A DNA stretch of 64,000 bases from Bacteroidaceae bacterium (lineage in GTDB: Bacteria > Bacteroidota > Bacteroidia > Bacteroidales > Bacteroidaceae), in contig JAGCFP010000043.1 in NCBI GenBank assembly GCA_017650045.1, positions 1 to 64,000 of the forward strand. Direction: 5' to 3'. Every line of letters begins with the position of its first letter. The first letter of the stretch is position 1. The notes below the pieces were generated by a model, which saw only the letters and a list, made by a program, of their open reading frames with translations, was not told the DNA's origin and made no database searches. This document shows, in pieces, positions 42,073-50,962 of this stretch. The position numbers were made by a program, and so were the translations under genes.

Positions 42073-43113
42073 TTATTGAATACCTGTTTCACGCAAGTGT
42101 ACTTGCCACTTCCATGCGCTACGCAATGTATCCTCTATGGTTTCCTCAGCATGCCACCCTAAAACCTCATTGGCTTTCTTTGGATCTGCCCAAACCTTTA
42201 CAATGTCACCAGCTCGACGACCAGCGATCTTGTAATTAAGTTTCACACCTGTGGATGCCTCGAAAGCATGCACCAACTCCAACACAGAAAGACCACGACC
42301 GGTTCCAACATTGAACACCTCTACAGGTTCTTCCTGCTTCTTCTGGAGTATGCGACTTATGGCATGAACATGTGCCTTAGCTAAGTCAACCACATTAATA
42401 TAGTCACGAATACAGGAACCGTCAGGTGTATCATAATCATCCCCAAATACGCTCAACTGCTCACGGATTCCCATGGCTGTCTGCGTGATGAATGGTACCA
42501 AATTCTGAGGTACACCGTTTGGCAACTCCCCTATCAGACCTGATGGATGCGCTCCTATGGGATTGAAGTACCTCAGCAAAATAGCACTGATAGGTGCTCC
42601 AGACTTCACATCATCCTGAATGATAGCTTCACAAATCTGCTTCGTATTTCCATAAGGCGACTCCGCTTTCTTTATCGGAGCACTTTCTGTAACTGGAAGC
42701 ACATCTGGCTGACCATATACTGTACAAGAAGAAGAGAACACTATGCCTTCCACTCCGTATTGTGGCATCAAGTCCAAAAGATTCAGGAGCGAACCCAGAT
42801 TGTTGCGATAATACATCAACGGTTTCTGAACCGATTCTCCTACAGCCTTGCTTGCCGCAAAATGAATGATGGCGCGGATACCCGCATATTTCTCAAAGAC
42901 ATTTTTAAGAGATTCCTTATCCAAACAATCAACTTTCTCAAATGAAGGACGTTCTCCGGTAATCTGTTCGATGCTATCTACAACTTCTTCGCGAGAGTTA
43001 CTCAGGTTATCTACGATGACTACTTCGTACCCTGCATTTTGAAGCTCTACAACAGTATGTGACCCAATAAAACCTGTACCTCCTGTGACCAGGATCTTGT
43101 CTTTCAAAGCCAT
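42073..43113 (-). CDS. galE: UDP-glucose 4-epimerase
   Basis: The 346-residue enzyme interconverts UDP-glucose and UDP-galactose (and often the N-acetyl forms) with bound NAD. The NAD motif is TGGTGFIGSHT, the catalytic Ser/Tyr/Lys appear as SSSCTVYG and YGNTKQICE, and the substrate region is RYFNPIGAHPSG. Length is standard. It is monocistronic, transcribed from its own promoter just downstream of the Rnf operon. It supplies sugars for surface polysaccharide and galactose use. Confidence 0.95.
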   Translation of the reverse strand: MALKDKILVTGGTGFIGSHTVVELQNAGYEVVIVDNLSNSREEVVDSIEQITGERPSFEKVDCLDKESLKNVFEKYAGIRAIIHFAASKAVGESVQKPLMYYRNNLGSLLNLLDLMPQYGVEGIVFSSSCTVYGQPDVLPVTESAPIKKAESPYGNTKQICEAIIQDDVKSGAPISAILLRYFNPIGAHPSGLIGELPNGVPQNLVPFITQTAMGIREQLSVFGDDYDTPDGSCIRDYINVVDLAKAHVHAISRILQKKQEEPVEVFNVGTGRGLSVLELVHAFEASTGVKLNYKIAGRRAGDIVKVWADPKKANEVLGWHAEETIEDTLRSAWKWQVHLRETGIQ

Positions 43114-43144
43114 CTTAAAAATTGCCTTTTACCGAAATATGCTG

Positions 43145-43152
43145 CAAATATA
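43145..43152 (-). promoter_or_regulatory. -7 box for galE
   Basis: Minus-strand TATATTTG, full match, 31 bases upstream of galE, with a near -33 box (minus-strand CTTG, 43172-43175) at 19 bases. Confidence 0.6.
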
Positions 43153-43197
43153 ATTCTAATTTTCTAATTAACAAGGAAATAATGAAAAAAAATGTAA

Positions 43198-43776
43198 TTA
43201 AATTTTAACTACACCACTAAATCCCATAAATGCCATCGCCATGATACCTGCTACGATTAAAGCAATGGGTGTTCCTTTCATGGCCTTTGGAACATTAACC
43301 AATGCCAGACTTTCACGGATACCTGCGAACATGATAAGTGCCAAACCAAAGCCCAAAGCAGTGGAAAAAGCATAGACTACGCTCTGCAACAAATTGTATT
43401 CTTTCTGAATCACCAGAATAGCTACACCCAAAACGGCACAGTTAGTAGTAATCAAAGGCAGGAATACGCCCAATGCCTGATAGAGCGATGGAGAGATCTT
43501 CTTCAACATAATCTCCAACATCTGTACCAGAGACGCGATAACCAAGATAAAGGTGATGGTCTGCAGGTATTGCAACTCAAAGGCATTCAGCACATAATAC
43601 TGAATGAGGAAGGTCACAATCGTAGCAATGGTCAGCACGAAAGCCACAGCAGCACTCATGCCTATCGCAGTGTCTATCTTCTGTGAAACACCCAGGAATG
43701 GACAAATGCCAAGGAACTGCGAAAAGACGATGTTATTAACAAAAACCGCAAATATAAATAGCAATATATATTCCAT
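43198..43776 (-). CDS. rnfA: Rnf complex subunit RnfA
   Basis: The protein is 192 residues with six membrane helices. The start [31 protein letters not shown] and the mid block [11 protein letters not shown] are diagnostic of RnfA/NqrE; conserved Cys residues in the helices hold an intramembrane iron centre in characterised complexes. It is the last gene of the rseC-rnfBCDGEA operon, 20 bases after rnfE. Confidence 0.95.
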   Translation of the reverse strand: MEYILLFIFAVFVNNIVFSQFLGICPFLGVSQKIDTAIGMSAAVAFVLTIATIVTFLIQYYVLNAFELQYLQTITFILVIASLVQMLEIMLKKISPSLYQALGVFLPLITTNCAVLGVAILVIQKEYNLLQSVVYAFSTALGFGLALIMFAGIRESLALVNVPKAMKGTPIALIVAGIMAMAFMGFSGVVKI

Positions 43777-43796
43777 AATAATGAGTTTTTAGTTGG

Positions 43797-44387
43797 TTAT
43801 GCTTTTGAGCTCTTAATCTTGTTGAACGCTGCAATGAGATAGCCCAGCGCGATAAATGCACCTGGAGCCAACACAAAGAGCAACATACCATAGTCTTCAG
43901 GAATAAGGCCCAGACCAAAGATCTTACCTGTTCCAAGCAATTCACGCACGGCACCAAGCAATGTCAGTGCAAAGGTGAAACCCAAGCCAATACCAAGTCC
44001 GTCGAAGAAAGAGGCTACTGGACCGTTCTTAGACGCAAAGGCCTCTGCTCTACCAAGAACGATGCAGTTCACCACAATCAGCGGAATGAACAAACCCAAC
44101 GTGGTATAAAGTGCAGGGGTATATGCCTGCATCACCATCTGAAGAAGGGTCACGAAAGATGCAATTACCACAATAAAACATGGAATGCGGACCATATCAG
44201 GAACGATTCTCTTGATGGATGAAATCACCGTATTGGAACAAATCAACACAAAGGTTGTAGCCAATCCCATGCTCATACCATTGATAGCAGAGGAGGTGGT
44301 ACCCAGTGTAGGACACATACCCAACATCAATACGAAAGTGGGATTCTCCTTAACTATACCATTGATTAATACTTTCAAATTACTCAT
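43797..44387 (-). CDS. rnfE: Rnf complex subunit RnfE
   Basis: The protein is 196 residues, six helices, homologous to RnfA. It starts LINGIVKENPTFVLMLGMCPTLG and contains VNCIVLGRAEAFA, the RnfE/NqrD signature. It pairs with RnfA in the membrane. Gaps are 18 bases after rnfG and 20 before rnfA. Confidence 0.95.
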   Translation of the reverse strand: MSNLKVLINGIVKENPTFVLMLGMCPTLGTTSSAINGMSMGLATTFVLICSNTVISSIKRIVPDMVRIPCFIVVIASFVTLLQMVMQAYTPALYTTLGLFIPLIVVNCIVLGRAEAFASKNGPVASFFDGLGIGLGFTFALTLLGAVRELLGTGKIFGLGLIPEDYGMLLFVLAPGAFIALGYLIAAFNKIKSSKA

Positions 44388-44405
44388 ATTCTGTCCTCCT
44401 ATTAT

Positions 44406-45011
44406 TTAGTTAGCCGACTGAGTGGCACCACTCACAGCATCGGGACTGCCCTTATAAACCTTGTATGCATTATTCACAGCCTTCAGGAAAGCACGACTGG
44501 TGATGGTAGATGCGGTAATGGCATCTATCTGTCCACCATCCTTGCTCACGGTAAGATCGCCGTTGGCAGGGGTCTTACCAGTGATATCTCCCTTCTGTCC
44601 TTTCTTGAACCAGGCATCAGCCTTGGCACCAAGTCCAGGTGTCTCCGCATGGCTAAGCAAAGAGTAATCATTGATCACCCCATCCTTGTCGAAGCCAACG
44701 ATAATTGTCAGATTGCCACCAAAACCCAGCGCAGTGGATTCCACGGCTGCACCCAGATATTCCCCACCCTTTGTAGCAGGATAGATGGTGTAGTCCACAC
44801 CCTCTACATTTTCTACACGTTTCTCTGCAATAGGGTCATTGTCAAAGCCAGGAACCACCGCCGCCACAGCATCGCTTAGTGTCTTGGCGTTTGCCTGTGC
44901 AATGGGCTCACGGGTGAGCTCATTCATAAATGCCAGTATGCCTACCATCACAACGGTGATGCCTGTAAGCACCAGCAACATATTGGTCAATGTAGATTCT
45001 AACTTTTTCAT
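44406..45011 (-). CDS. rnfG: Rnf complex subunit RnfG (FMN-binding)
   Basis: The protein is 201 residues with one N-terminal helix and a periplasmic FMN-binding domain. The covalent flavin site lies in DAITASTITSRAF, where the second Thr of the TIT pair corresponds to the flavinylated residue; the usual S-G-A-T is altered to T-A-S-T. SHAETPGLGAKA matches the family. It overlaps rnfD by 4 bases. The C-terminus carries a short extra tail (SPDAVSGATQSAN) containing a second SGAT-like string, probably coincidental. Confidence 0.92.
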   Translation of the reverse strand: MKKLESTLTNMLLVLTGITVVMVGILAFMNELTREPIAQANAKTLSDAVAAVVPGFDNDPIAEKRVENVEGVDYTIYPATKGGEYLGAAVESTALGFGGNLTIIVGFDKDGVINDYSLLSHAETPGLGAKADAWFKKGQKGDITGKTPANGDLTVSKDGGQIDAITASTITSRAFLKAVNNAYKVYKGSPDAVSGATQSAN

Positions 45012-46000
45012 TTCTTTATAGCCCTGCTGCTGAAGCGGGTCGGTTTAATATAATTATTAATAAGCGGGGTGAATGAGTTCATAATCAGAATGGCAAAACT
45101 CATACCCTCAGGATAACTTCCAAACAAACGGATAATCACGGTAATCAGACCTATGCAAACACCATAGATGAGTTGCCCCTTCGGATTCATCGGAGAGGTG
45201 ACATAGTCTGTGGCCATGAAGATGGCACCCAGCATCAGACCACCCGTAAGCAGATGCGTCACAGGAGAGGCATAAAGCACGGGATTCACCAGATACATGA
45301 TGCCAGAGAACACAAAGACTGTTACCAAAATACTTACAGGAATATGCCACGTAATGACCTTCTTCCAAATAAGGTAGATACCTCCCAGTATCAATGCCAA
45401 CGCACTGATTTCACCAAAGGAACCAGGATTATTTCCAAGGAATAAATCCAAAGAAGAAGGCAGTTGGTCGAGTGACACGCCTGGAGCTCCAGATATAACT
45501 CCTTTCATGATACCAAGAGGCGTGGCACCTGTCTGCACATCTGTATAGTGCATCCATTGTCCTGCTATTGGCCAAGTGGTCATCTGTACTGGGAATGATA
45601 TTAACAGGAAAATACGACCCACGATGGCAGGATTGAAAGGATTACAACCCAACCCGCCAAAGCTCATCTTTGCCACACCTATGGCAAACAAGGCACCTAA
45701 GAGGATAATCCAGATAGGTAGATTGGAAGGAAGGTTGAATCCTAGCAACACACCTGTAATGGCAGCAGAACCGTCAAGGATCGTCGTACGTTCGCGTTTC
45801 AAGATAAATTTCACGATAGCCCACTCAAAGAATACGCAAGCAGCCACAGAAGTGAGCATGACAATCAAAGCTCCAAGACCAAACATGTAGAGTGAAACCA
45901 AGAATGCAGGTATCAGCGCTATAAGTACTGCATACATGTTCCGCTGCACACTATCGTTCGCATGGTCATGGGGTGAAAGTGATACGATTAACTTTTCCAT
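45008..46000 (-). CDS. rnfD: Rnf complex subunit RnfD
   Basis: The protein is 330 residues with about ten helices. TGATPLGIMK carries the Thr that binds FMN covalently in RnfD/NqrB, and GGLGCNPFNPAIVGR and NPKGQLIYGVCIG are family blocks. It forms the main ion-translocating subunit. The length is close to standard. rnfC ends 10 bases upstream; rnfG overlaps downstream. Confidence 0.95.
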   Translation of the reverse strand: MEKLIVSLSPHDHANDSVQRNMYAVLIALIPAFLVSLYMFGLGALIVMLTSVAACVFFEWAIVKFILKRERTTILDGSAAITGVLLGFNLPSNLPIWIILLGALFAIGVAKMSFGGLGCNPFNPAIVGRIFLLISFPVQMTTWPIAGQWMHYTDVQTGATPLGIMKGVISGAPGVSLDQLPSSLDLFLGNNPGSFGEISALALILGGIYLIWKKVITWHIPVSILVTVFVFSGIMYLVNPVLYASPVTHLLTGGLMLGAIFMATDYVTSPMNPKGQLIYGVCIGLITVIIRLFGSYPEGMSFAILIMNSFTPLINNYIKPTRFSSRAIKK

Positions 46001-46010
46001 AATTACCTAA

Positions 46011-47345
46011 TTATTTTTTAGCACTGCGTGAACGAAGGATGGCACCTGCCTTCGCCTTACCCAGATTGATGTAATCCAATAACGGACGATTGGCTGGGCA
46101 AGTGAACTGACAAGCACCACACGACAGACAGTCCATGATCTGTTCATTAATTAATCTTTCAAACTCTGCATGCTCTGCAAGTTGTGCCAACAAATAAGGT
46201 TCCAATCCCATCGGACAGGCTCCTACGCACTTCGCACAACGGATACACGGCTGTACCTCACCACGACGGGCATCCTTACGATTCATGATGGTAATGCCAG
46301 AGGTTCCTTTCGTGGTTGGCACTTCCGTTGTGGACACAGCCTTACCCATCATAGGACCACCACTGATGACCTTACCAGTATCCTCAGGCAGACCACCGCA
46401 AGCATCGATCAACTGCTGGATAGGTGTACCAATACGCACCAGCATATTGCTTGGATTAGCCAACGACTTTCCTGTGATGGTCACCACACGTTCTATCAAT
46501 GGCTTATTCTTTTGCACGGCTTGATAAACAGCAAATGCCGTACCTACATTCTGTACCAAAGCACCGGTTGTGATAGGCAGTGCTCCACTACCTACATAAC
46601 GGTCGATGATGGCCTGGATGAGTTGCTTCTCACCACCTTGTGGATACTTCATCTTCAGGGGCACAATCTCAATGCCTTGGAAATCCTTGGCAGCTGCCTG
46701 CATCTTACTGATGGCATCAAGTTTATTGTTCTCAATACCCACGTAAGCCTTACTTACTTTCATGGCCTTCATCAAGATACTAACTCCAATGAGTATTTCC
46801 TCTGGATGTTCCAGCATCAAAGCATGGTCGGAGGTCAGATAAGGCTCACACTCGGCACCGTTGATTACTACACACTCAGGCTTGGCTGTAGGAGGAGGAG
46901 CCAATTTCACCTGTGTTGGGAACTGGGCGCCACCCATACCTACGATACCCATCTCTGCCACTTTCTTAACTATCTCTTCTGGAGTTAAGTCGCATTCGCG
47001 GACAATCGTATCAGAACGGTCAATACTATCTACCCATTCATCGCCTTGCACATCGATGATGATAGCAGGACGAGGGTAGCCACTGGCATCCACAATATTG
47101 TCAATCTTTGAAACCTTACCGCTCACAGAGGAGTAGATGGCAGCAGAAACAAAACCACCTGGCTCTGCTATCTTCTGCCCCACCTTCACTTCATCGCCTC
47201 GTGCCACGATAGGTTTGGCAGGTGCCCCGATATGCTGTCCTAACAGTATGTATGCCTTCTGGGGCACTGCTGCCTTGACAATGGGCTTTCCTGCTGAAAG
47301 TTTATTTCCGTGGGGATGAACTCCACCAATTGAAAATGTCTTCAT
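46011..47345 (-). CDS. rnfC: Rnf complex subunit RnfC (NADH-binding)
   Basis: The protein is 444 residues. The N-terminal half has a barrel-sandwich and the NAD/FMN-binding fold (GMGGAQFPTQVKL, NGAECEPYLTSDHALM). The C-terminal part has two 4Fe-4S motifs, CIRCAKCVGACPMG and CLSCGACQFTCPA. It takes electrons to NAD from the complex on the cytosolic side. Standard length and order. Confidence 0.95.
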   Translation of the reverse strand: MKTFSIGGVHPHGNKLSAGKPIVKAAVPQKAYILLGQHIGAPAKPIVARGDEVKVGQKIAEPGGFVSAAIYSSVSGKVSKIDNIVDASGYPRPAIIIDVQGDEWVDSIDRSDTIVRECDLTPEEIVKKVAEMGIVGMGGAQFPTQVKLAPPPTAKPECVVINGAECEPYLTSDHALMLEHPEEILIGVSILMKAMKVSKAYVGIENNKLDAISKMQAAAKDFQGIEIVPLKMKYPQGGEKQLIQAIIDRYVGSGALPITTGALVQNVGTAFAVYQAVQKNKPLIERVVTITGKSLANPSNMLVRIGTPIQQLIDACGGLPEDTGKVISGGPMMGKAVSTTEVPTTKGTSGITIMNRKDARRGEVQPCIRCAKCVGACPMGLEPYLLAQLAEHAEFERLINEQIMDCLSCGACQFTCPANRPLLDYINLGKAKAGAILRSRSAKK

Positions 47346-47381
47346 TATCTGGTTTACTGAATAATCTGGTTAACAATCTAA

Positions 47382-48857
47382 TTAAACCCTCGCTTTAGGA
47401 GGCAGAGGCAGGAAGAGACCATTACTCCAACGACTCTGTGGAATGGTTACCAAGCCAATGCCCTTTGCCGTATAGTTGTCGAACGGACTCTTGGGGACTT
47501 CTACCACCTTCGGAGTATCTGCCAACTTTGGAGCTGCTTCCACCTTCTTCTCCAATCCAGATTTTGGTGGCAGAGATTGGAAGAGACCATTGCTCCAACG
47601 ACTTTGTGGAATGGCTACCAAGCCTATAGCCTTGGCAGTATATCCCATCTTTTCACGCCACAAGTCCTCTGGGGTCTTAGGTTCTTCTTTCTTAGGAACG
47701 ACAGGCTCTTCTACTTTTGGAGTATCAACCACAGGAGCAGTTTCTACTACAGGAGCAGCTGCAGCAGAGGCCAGCAATGCTGCAATCTTATCCATCACTT
47801 CTGCACCACCTACAGAGCAGAACTTCTCTCCTATGCCTCCATCATTCACCACAGCAGCAGCGAATGCGGGACAATCATCGAAACCGCAACCACCACAATT
47901 AGCTTGAGGAAGCAATGCCTCAATCGCTGCAGCACTTGGCATGGCCCCACCCTGTAATGGTTGTGCCATTGCAGCAGCTTTAGGAACTTCCACCACCTTG
48001 GGGGCTTCTGCCTTTGGAGCCTCAGCCTTTACGACCTTCAATGGAGGGAAGTTCAAATCTATGATAGAGTGCTGTGGACATTCTGAAACGCACTTACGGC
48101 ATGATTTACACTTGTGGAAATCGATGTAAGCTACATTATTTTCCACAGTGATGGCACCGAACGGACAAGCTTTTTCACACTTTCCGCAAGCGATACAAGC
48201 TACAGCACAGGCTTTCTTAGCTACAGGTCCCTTGTCCTTATTCACACAGCGCACATACACGCGACGGTTGTTCTTGCCTTTGTAACGAAGTTCGATAATG
48301 CTCCTCGGGCAAGCCTTTGTACAAGCACCGCAACCAGTACACTTCTCATCATCCACCTCAGGAAGTCCTGTTTCAGGATTCATGTGAATGGCATCGAACT
48401 TACAGGCTGCCACACAATCGCCACATCCCAAACAGCCAAAGCTACAACCTGTCTCACCACCATACGTAGCAGCAGCTATCGCACAAGTGCGAACACCATC
48501 ATACTCCGTAAGACGAGGTCTGTGCTCACATGTTCCGTTACATCTCACGACAGCTACCATAGGTTCGCTGGCTTCAGCGGCAAGCCCCATCACGGCAGCC
48601 ACCTTTTCCATAACGGGCTGTCCGCCTACCGGACAGAATTTCCCTTCTAAGGAACCTGCCTTGACAATGGCACCTGCCAATCCGTTACAACCAGGATAGC
48701 CACATCCACCGCAGTTGGCTTGAGGCAACACTTCCGCTACCTTAGCAATGCGGGGGTCTTCATAGACAGCGAATCTCTTGGAGGCAGCATACAAGATACC
48801 TGCTGCAACCAGGGCGATGATACCCAGAGAAACCACTGCAATCAGAATTAGATTCAT
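47382..48857 (-). CDS. rnfB: Rnf complex subunit RnfB, enlarged form
   Basis: The protein is 491 residues, clearly longer than the usual 200 to 330. Residues 1-25 are a membrane helix. ANCGGCGYPGCNG with a later Cys forms the first cluster (about 48-75), and ferredoxin-like clusters follow to about 260 (CSFGCLGCGDCVAAC, CTGCGACTKACP, CIACGKCEKACP, CKSCRKCVSECP). A Pro/Ala/Val linker then leads to a second copy of the N-terminal cluster motif (ANCGGCGFDDCPAFA). The tail holds two near-identical modules, each with IGLV.IPQSRWSNGLF, 56 residues apart (DNA repeats near 47393-47476 and 47561-47644). Core function, accepting electrons from ferredoxin, is secure; the added modules are unexplained. 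Confidence 0.93.
   Translation of the reverse strand: MNLILIAVVSLGIIALVAAGILYAASKRFAVYEDPRIAKVAEVLPQANCGGCGYPGCNGLAGAIVKAGSLEGKFCPVGGQPVMEKVAAVMGLAAEASEPMVAVVRCNGTCEHRPRLTEYDGVRTCAIAAATYGGETGCSFGCLGCGDCVAACKFDAIHMNPETGLPEVDDEKCTGCGACTKACPRSIIELRYKGKNNRRVYVRCVNKDKGPVAKKACAVACIACGKCEKACPFGAITVENNVAYIDFHKCKSCRKCVSECPQHSIIDLNFPPLKVVKAEAPKAEAPKVVEVPKAAAMAQPLQGGAMPSAAAIEALLPQANCGGCGFDDCPAFAAAVVNDGGIGEKFCSVGGAEVMDKIAALLASAAAAPVVETAPVVDTPKVEEPVVPKKEEPKTPEDLWREKMGYTAKAIGLVAIPQSRWSNGLFQSLPPKSGLEKKVEAAPKLADTPKVVEVPKSPFDNYTAKGIGLVTIPQSRWSNGLFLPLPPKARV
47393..47644. repeat. Direct repeat inside rnfB (168-base period)
   Basis: About 84 bases at 47393-47476 recur at 47561-47644 with few differences, encoding the repeated IPQSRWSNGLF module. 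High identity suggests a recent duplication or continued homogenisation. Confidence 0.75.
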
Positions 48858-48871
48858 AATACGATATAAAG

Positions 48872-49303
48872 TTAGTTATAATTTTCCTCAAAAGGAAGTA
48901 CGGCAAAAGAGAGTTGCTTTTTCATCTTTTCTCTGTTGCTATACAATATTATATAATAAGGTATCAGCATTCCCAAGGCAGAAAGTGCTGCCCATAGGTC
49001 ATTCTTTATCCACGCAGAGAACACAAAGAGTGAAATAAAGACCACAAAAAAGGGAAAGACTATACCATAGCCCAAAGCTTTCCATCCAATACTTGACGAA
49101 CCTACAATCCAGACATCCTGCCCCTCGTGGTACAGATATGCAGAAGGGTCATCGACATCCACCATCCGCTCTTTGGCTTCGGCAGAGTTGCAATGACCCT
49201 TTATTGTGCAACCTCCACAGGCAGAAGATTTCATGATGCCCACTTGCAAGTGACCATCGCTGACCTCTTTCACTATTCCATGATATCTGACTGTGTTTCC
49301 CAT
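48872..49303 (-). CDS. rseC: RseC/SoxR-reducing-system-type membrane protein
   Basis: The protein is 143 residues. The N-terminal domain carries SSACGGCTIKGHCNSAE, the Cys cluster of the RseC/MucC family, followed by two membrane helices (about 75-115). RseC homologues lead Rnf operons in Bacteroidota and are linked to the SoxR-reducing system elsewhere. First gene of the operon, 14 bases before rnfB, with a consensus promoter upstream. Confidence 0.9.
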   Translation of the reverse strand: MGNTVRYHGIVKEVSDGHLQVGIMKSSACGGCTIKGHCNSAEAKERMVDVDDPSAYLYHEGQDVWIVGSSSIGWKALGYGIVFPFFVVFISLFVFSAWIKNDLWAALSALGMLIPYYIILYSNREKMKKQLSFAVLPFEENYN

Positions 49304-49330
49304 GTACTAATACAGATTGCTTTCAGACTA

Positions 49331-49361
49331 CAAAATTACATAATAATTTTCAATTACCAAG
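49331..49361 (-). promoter_or_regulatory. Promoter of the rseC-rnfBCDGEA operon
   Basis: Minus-strand TAATTTTG (49331-49338), full match, with CTTG (49358-49361) as a near -33 box 19 bases away. The -33 lies inside the 3' end of the neighbouring DUF3078 gene. Confidence 0.55.
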
Positions 49362-50790
49362 TATAGTTGATACCAAAGCTAAAGAGCTCATTTACCTGAA
49401 TATCACCCCTGCTGCCACTACGAGGTTCAGCACTATCGTCCATACGGGCATGCACGTAGAACTTCGTACTCAGATACTTGTTCACAGCAAAGTTGAAGGT
49501 ATTCTCCCAGTCGATGCGTGTCCATGTGTAGCTGGTCAGATAGTCCAGACGAGATTCCCAAGTAATGTTCTTGGCAATGTTCCACGTAAACGTTGGCAAA
49601 ATCTCAGAACCGATGTTGTGGCGAGTGTTCTTATCCTCATCGAGACCATAGCTTTTATGACTAACGCCATCATTGCCAATATAACGCATGGTCCACATAA
49701 TAGGCGCAATCATCACAGAGAACTTGAAGTTAGGCTTTTCCAACTTATAGTCCATACCAAGACTGACGTTTACATCCAGAGGTGCTAAGAAAGCAGCCTT
49801 CATTTCCTCGCTGTTGGAGCCATAGCTTTCCATGAACTGTGTCTTAGCTTCACCAGCAATGGTATAGTACCAATGCTTAGCTGCCTGCAAACCAAACTTA
49901 CTGTAGAGTCTCAGCAGATCTGTATTTACCAAATAGTCATGATACTGATCTGAAGGTGCACTGGCAATACCCAGTTTTGCATCCAGCATGTTCTCCCATT
50001 GTACTTTCTCATTATCATTATAGTCGGCTTTCAACTGTAAGGTAGCTATTTCTGCCACATTGCTTTCACCACCCTTATACCAGTTATCCGAGATATAGTT
50101 CTGAGACATCTGGAAAGAACCATTACCAGTGATTTTCCACCAATTAGGCTTGGTAATCTCTGCCACAGCATCCTCCGTCACCTCCTGTGGAATCACCTTC
50201 ACGTCGAGAATCTCTGCTGTCACCTTGGCCAAGTCCTCTTGCTGTTCTTCAAGACGATCCTCAAAGGTGCCCCCTTCATTGATTTCATTCTCTGTGAAAA
50301 GTACCTTGGCAGGATCATTAATGTATGCACTGAGCAAGGCCCCATTTACCTGAGCATCAATACGGTCTTTCGTAGCAAAAGCCTGGTCGTCAATAGGTAA
50401 CAATGAGAGCATCAAAGCAGATTCAGAGGCCCCATCATTCAAGGCCTTGTCCACTGTAGAATACTGCTCTATCGAACTGTTGAAATAGGTTAGAGGCAAG
50501 AAGAGCTTATAATAATCAGAATTACTTTCCACCATCTCTGGATTGTTCAGTGTAGCAAAGTAATGCTCATGGGCACGCGATACTGTGTCAGCCACAAAGT
50601 TACTCCCACCAACTGGCACCCATTTCACCATAAAATACTCACCAAGCAGTCCTCCAAGTGAATCTGCTTCAGCATAAACCTGAGTCTTAGTATCAGGTTC
50701 AGATACTGGAATTGAGGCTGCCCATGTGTTCGTTGTCAATGAAAGTGACAATGTCGCAACCATCAAGAAAATAGAATTTCGTGTATTCAT
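49354..50790 (-). CDS. DUF3078 outer-membrane barrel protein
   Basis: The protein is 478 residues with a signal peptide (LSLSLTTNTWA). The mature N-terminal 180 residues look helical, and the C-terminal part alternates strands from NWWKITGNGSFQMSQNYISDNWYKGGES, the DUF3078 opening, to a terminal aromatic (FGINYTW) typical of BAM substrates. Function unknown. It is separately promoted and divergent from yidC. Confidence 0.8.
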   Translation of the reverse strand: MNTRNSIFLMVATLSLSLTTNTWAASIPVSEPDTKTQVYAEADSLGGLLGEYFMVKWVPVGGSNFVADTVSRAHEHYFATLNNPEMVESNSDYYKLFLPLTYFNSSIEQYSTVDKALNDGASESALMLSLLPIDDQAFATKDRIDAQVNGALLSAYINDPAKVLFTENEINEGGTFEDRLEEQQEDLAKVTAEILDVKVIPQEVTEDAVAEITKPNWWKITGNGSFQMSQNYISDNWYKGGESNVAEIATLQLKADYNDNEKVQWENMLDAKLGIASAPSDQYHDYLVNTDLLRLYSKFGLQAAKHWYYTIAGEAKTQFMESYGSNSEEMKAAFLAPLDVNVSLGMDYKLEKPNFKFSVMIAPIMWTMRYIGNDGVSHKSYGLDEDKNTRHNIGSEILPTFTWNIAKNITWESRLDYLTSYTWTRIDWENTFNFAVNKYLSTKFYVHARMDDSAEPRSGSRGDIQVNELFSFGINYTW

Positions 50791-50835
50791 ACTGAATTAT
50801 GTTGTTAAATTGATTATAGACGACTTACCAACATG

Positions 50836-50843
50836 CAAATTTA
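50836..50843 (-). promoter_or_regulatory. -7 box for the DUF3078 gene
   Basis: Minus-strand TAAATTTG, full match, 45 bases upstream of 50790. Confidence 0.5.
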
Positions 50844-50916
50844 GTTTAAATAGTTTAGTTATCAAACACTGAAGGAAAAATTTCACAAAACTGGCGGACA
50901 TTCCATGAAAAATGCC

Positions 50917-50924
50917 TACCTTTG
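50917..50924 (+). promoter_or_regulatory. -7 box for yidC
   Basis: TACCTTTG, full match, 38 bases upstream of ATG 50963. It overlaps the longer in-frame ATG at 50912, which rules that start out. Confidence 0.6.
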
Positions 50925-50962
50925 CAAGCAAAATTGCGCTAAGAATAAAAGTAAGAAAAGAA

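Noticed and set aside
46170..46988. Open frame of 272 codons opposite rnfC
   Set aside because: Antisense to a conserved enzyme; no domain visible.
50912..50962. Longer N-terminus for YidC
   Set aside because: The -7 box TACCTTTG overlaps the first codons; the known YidC N-terminus begins at 50963.
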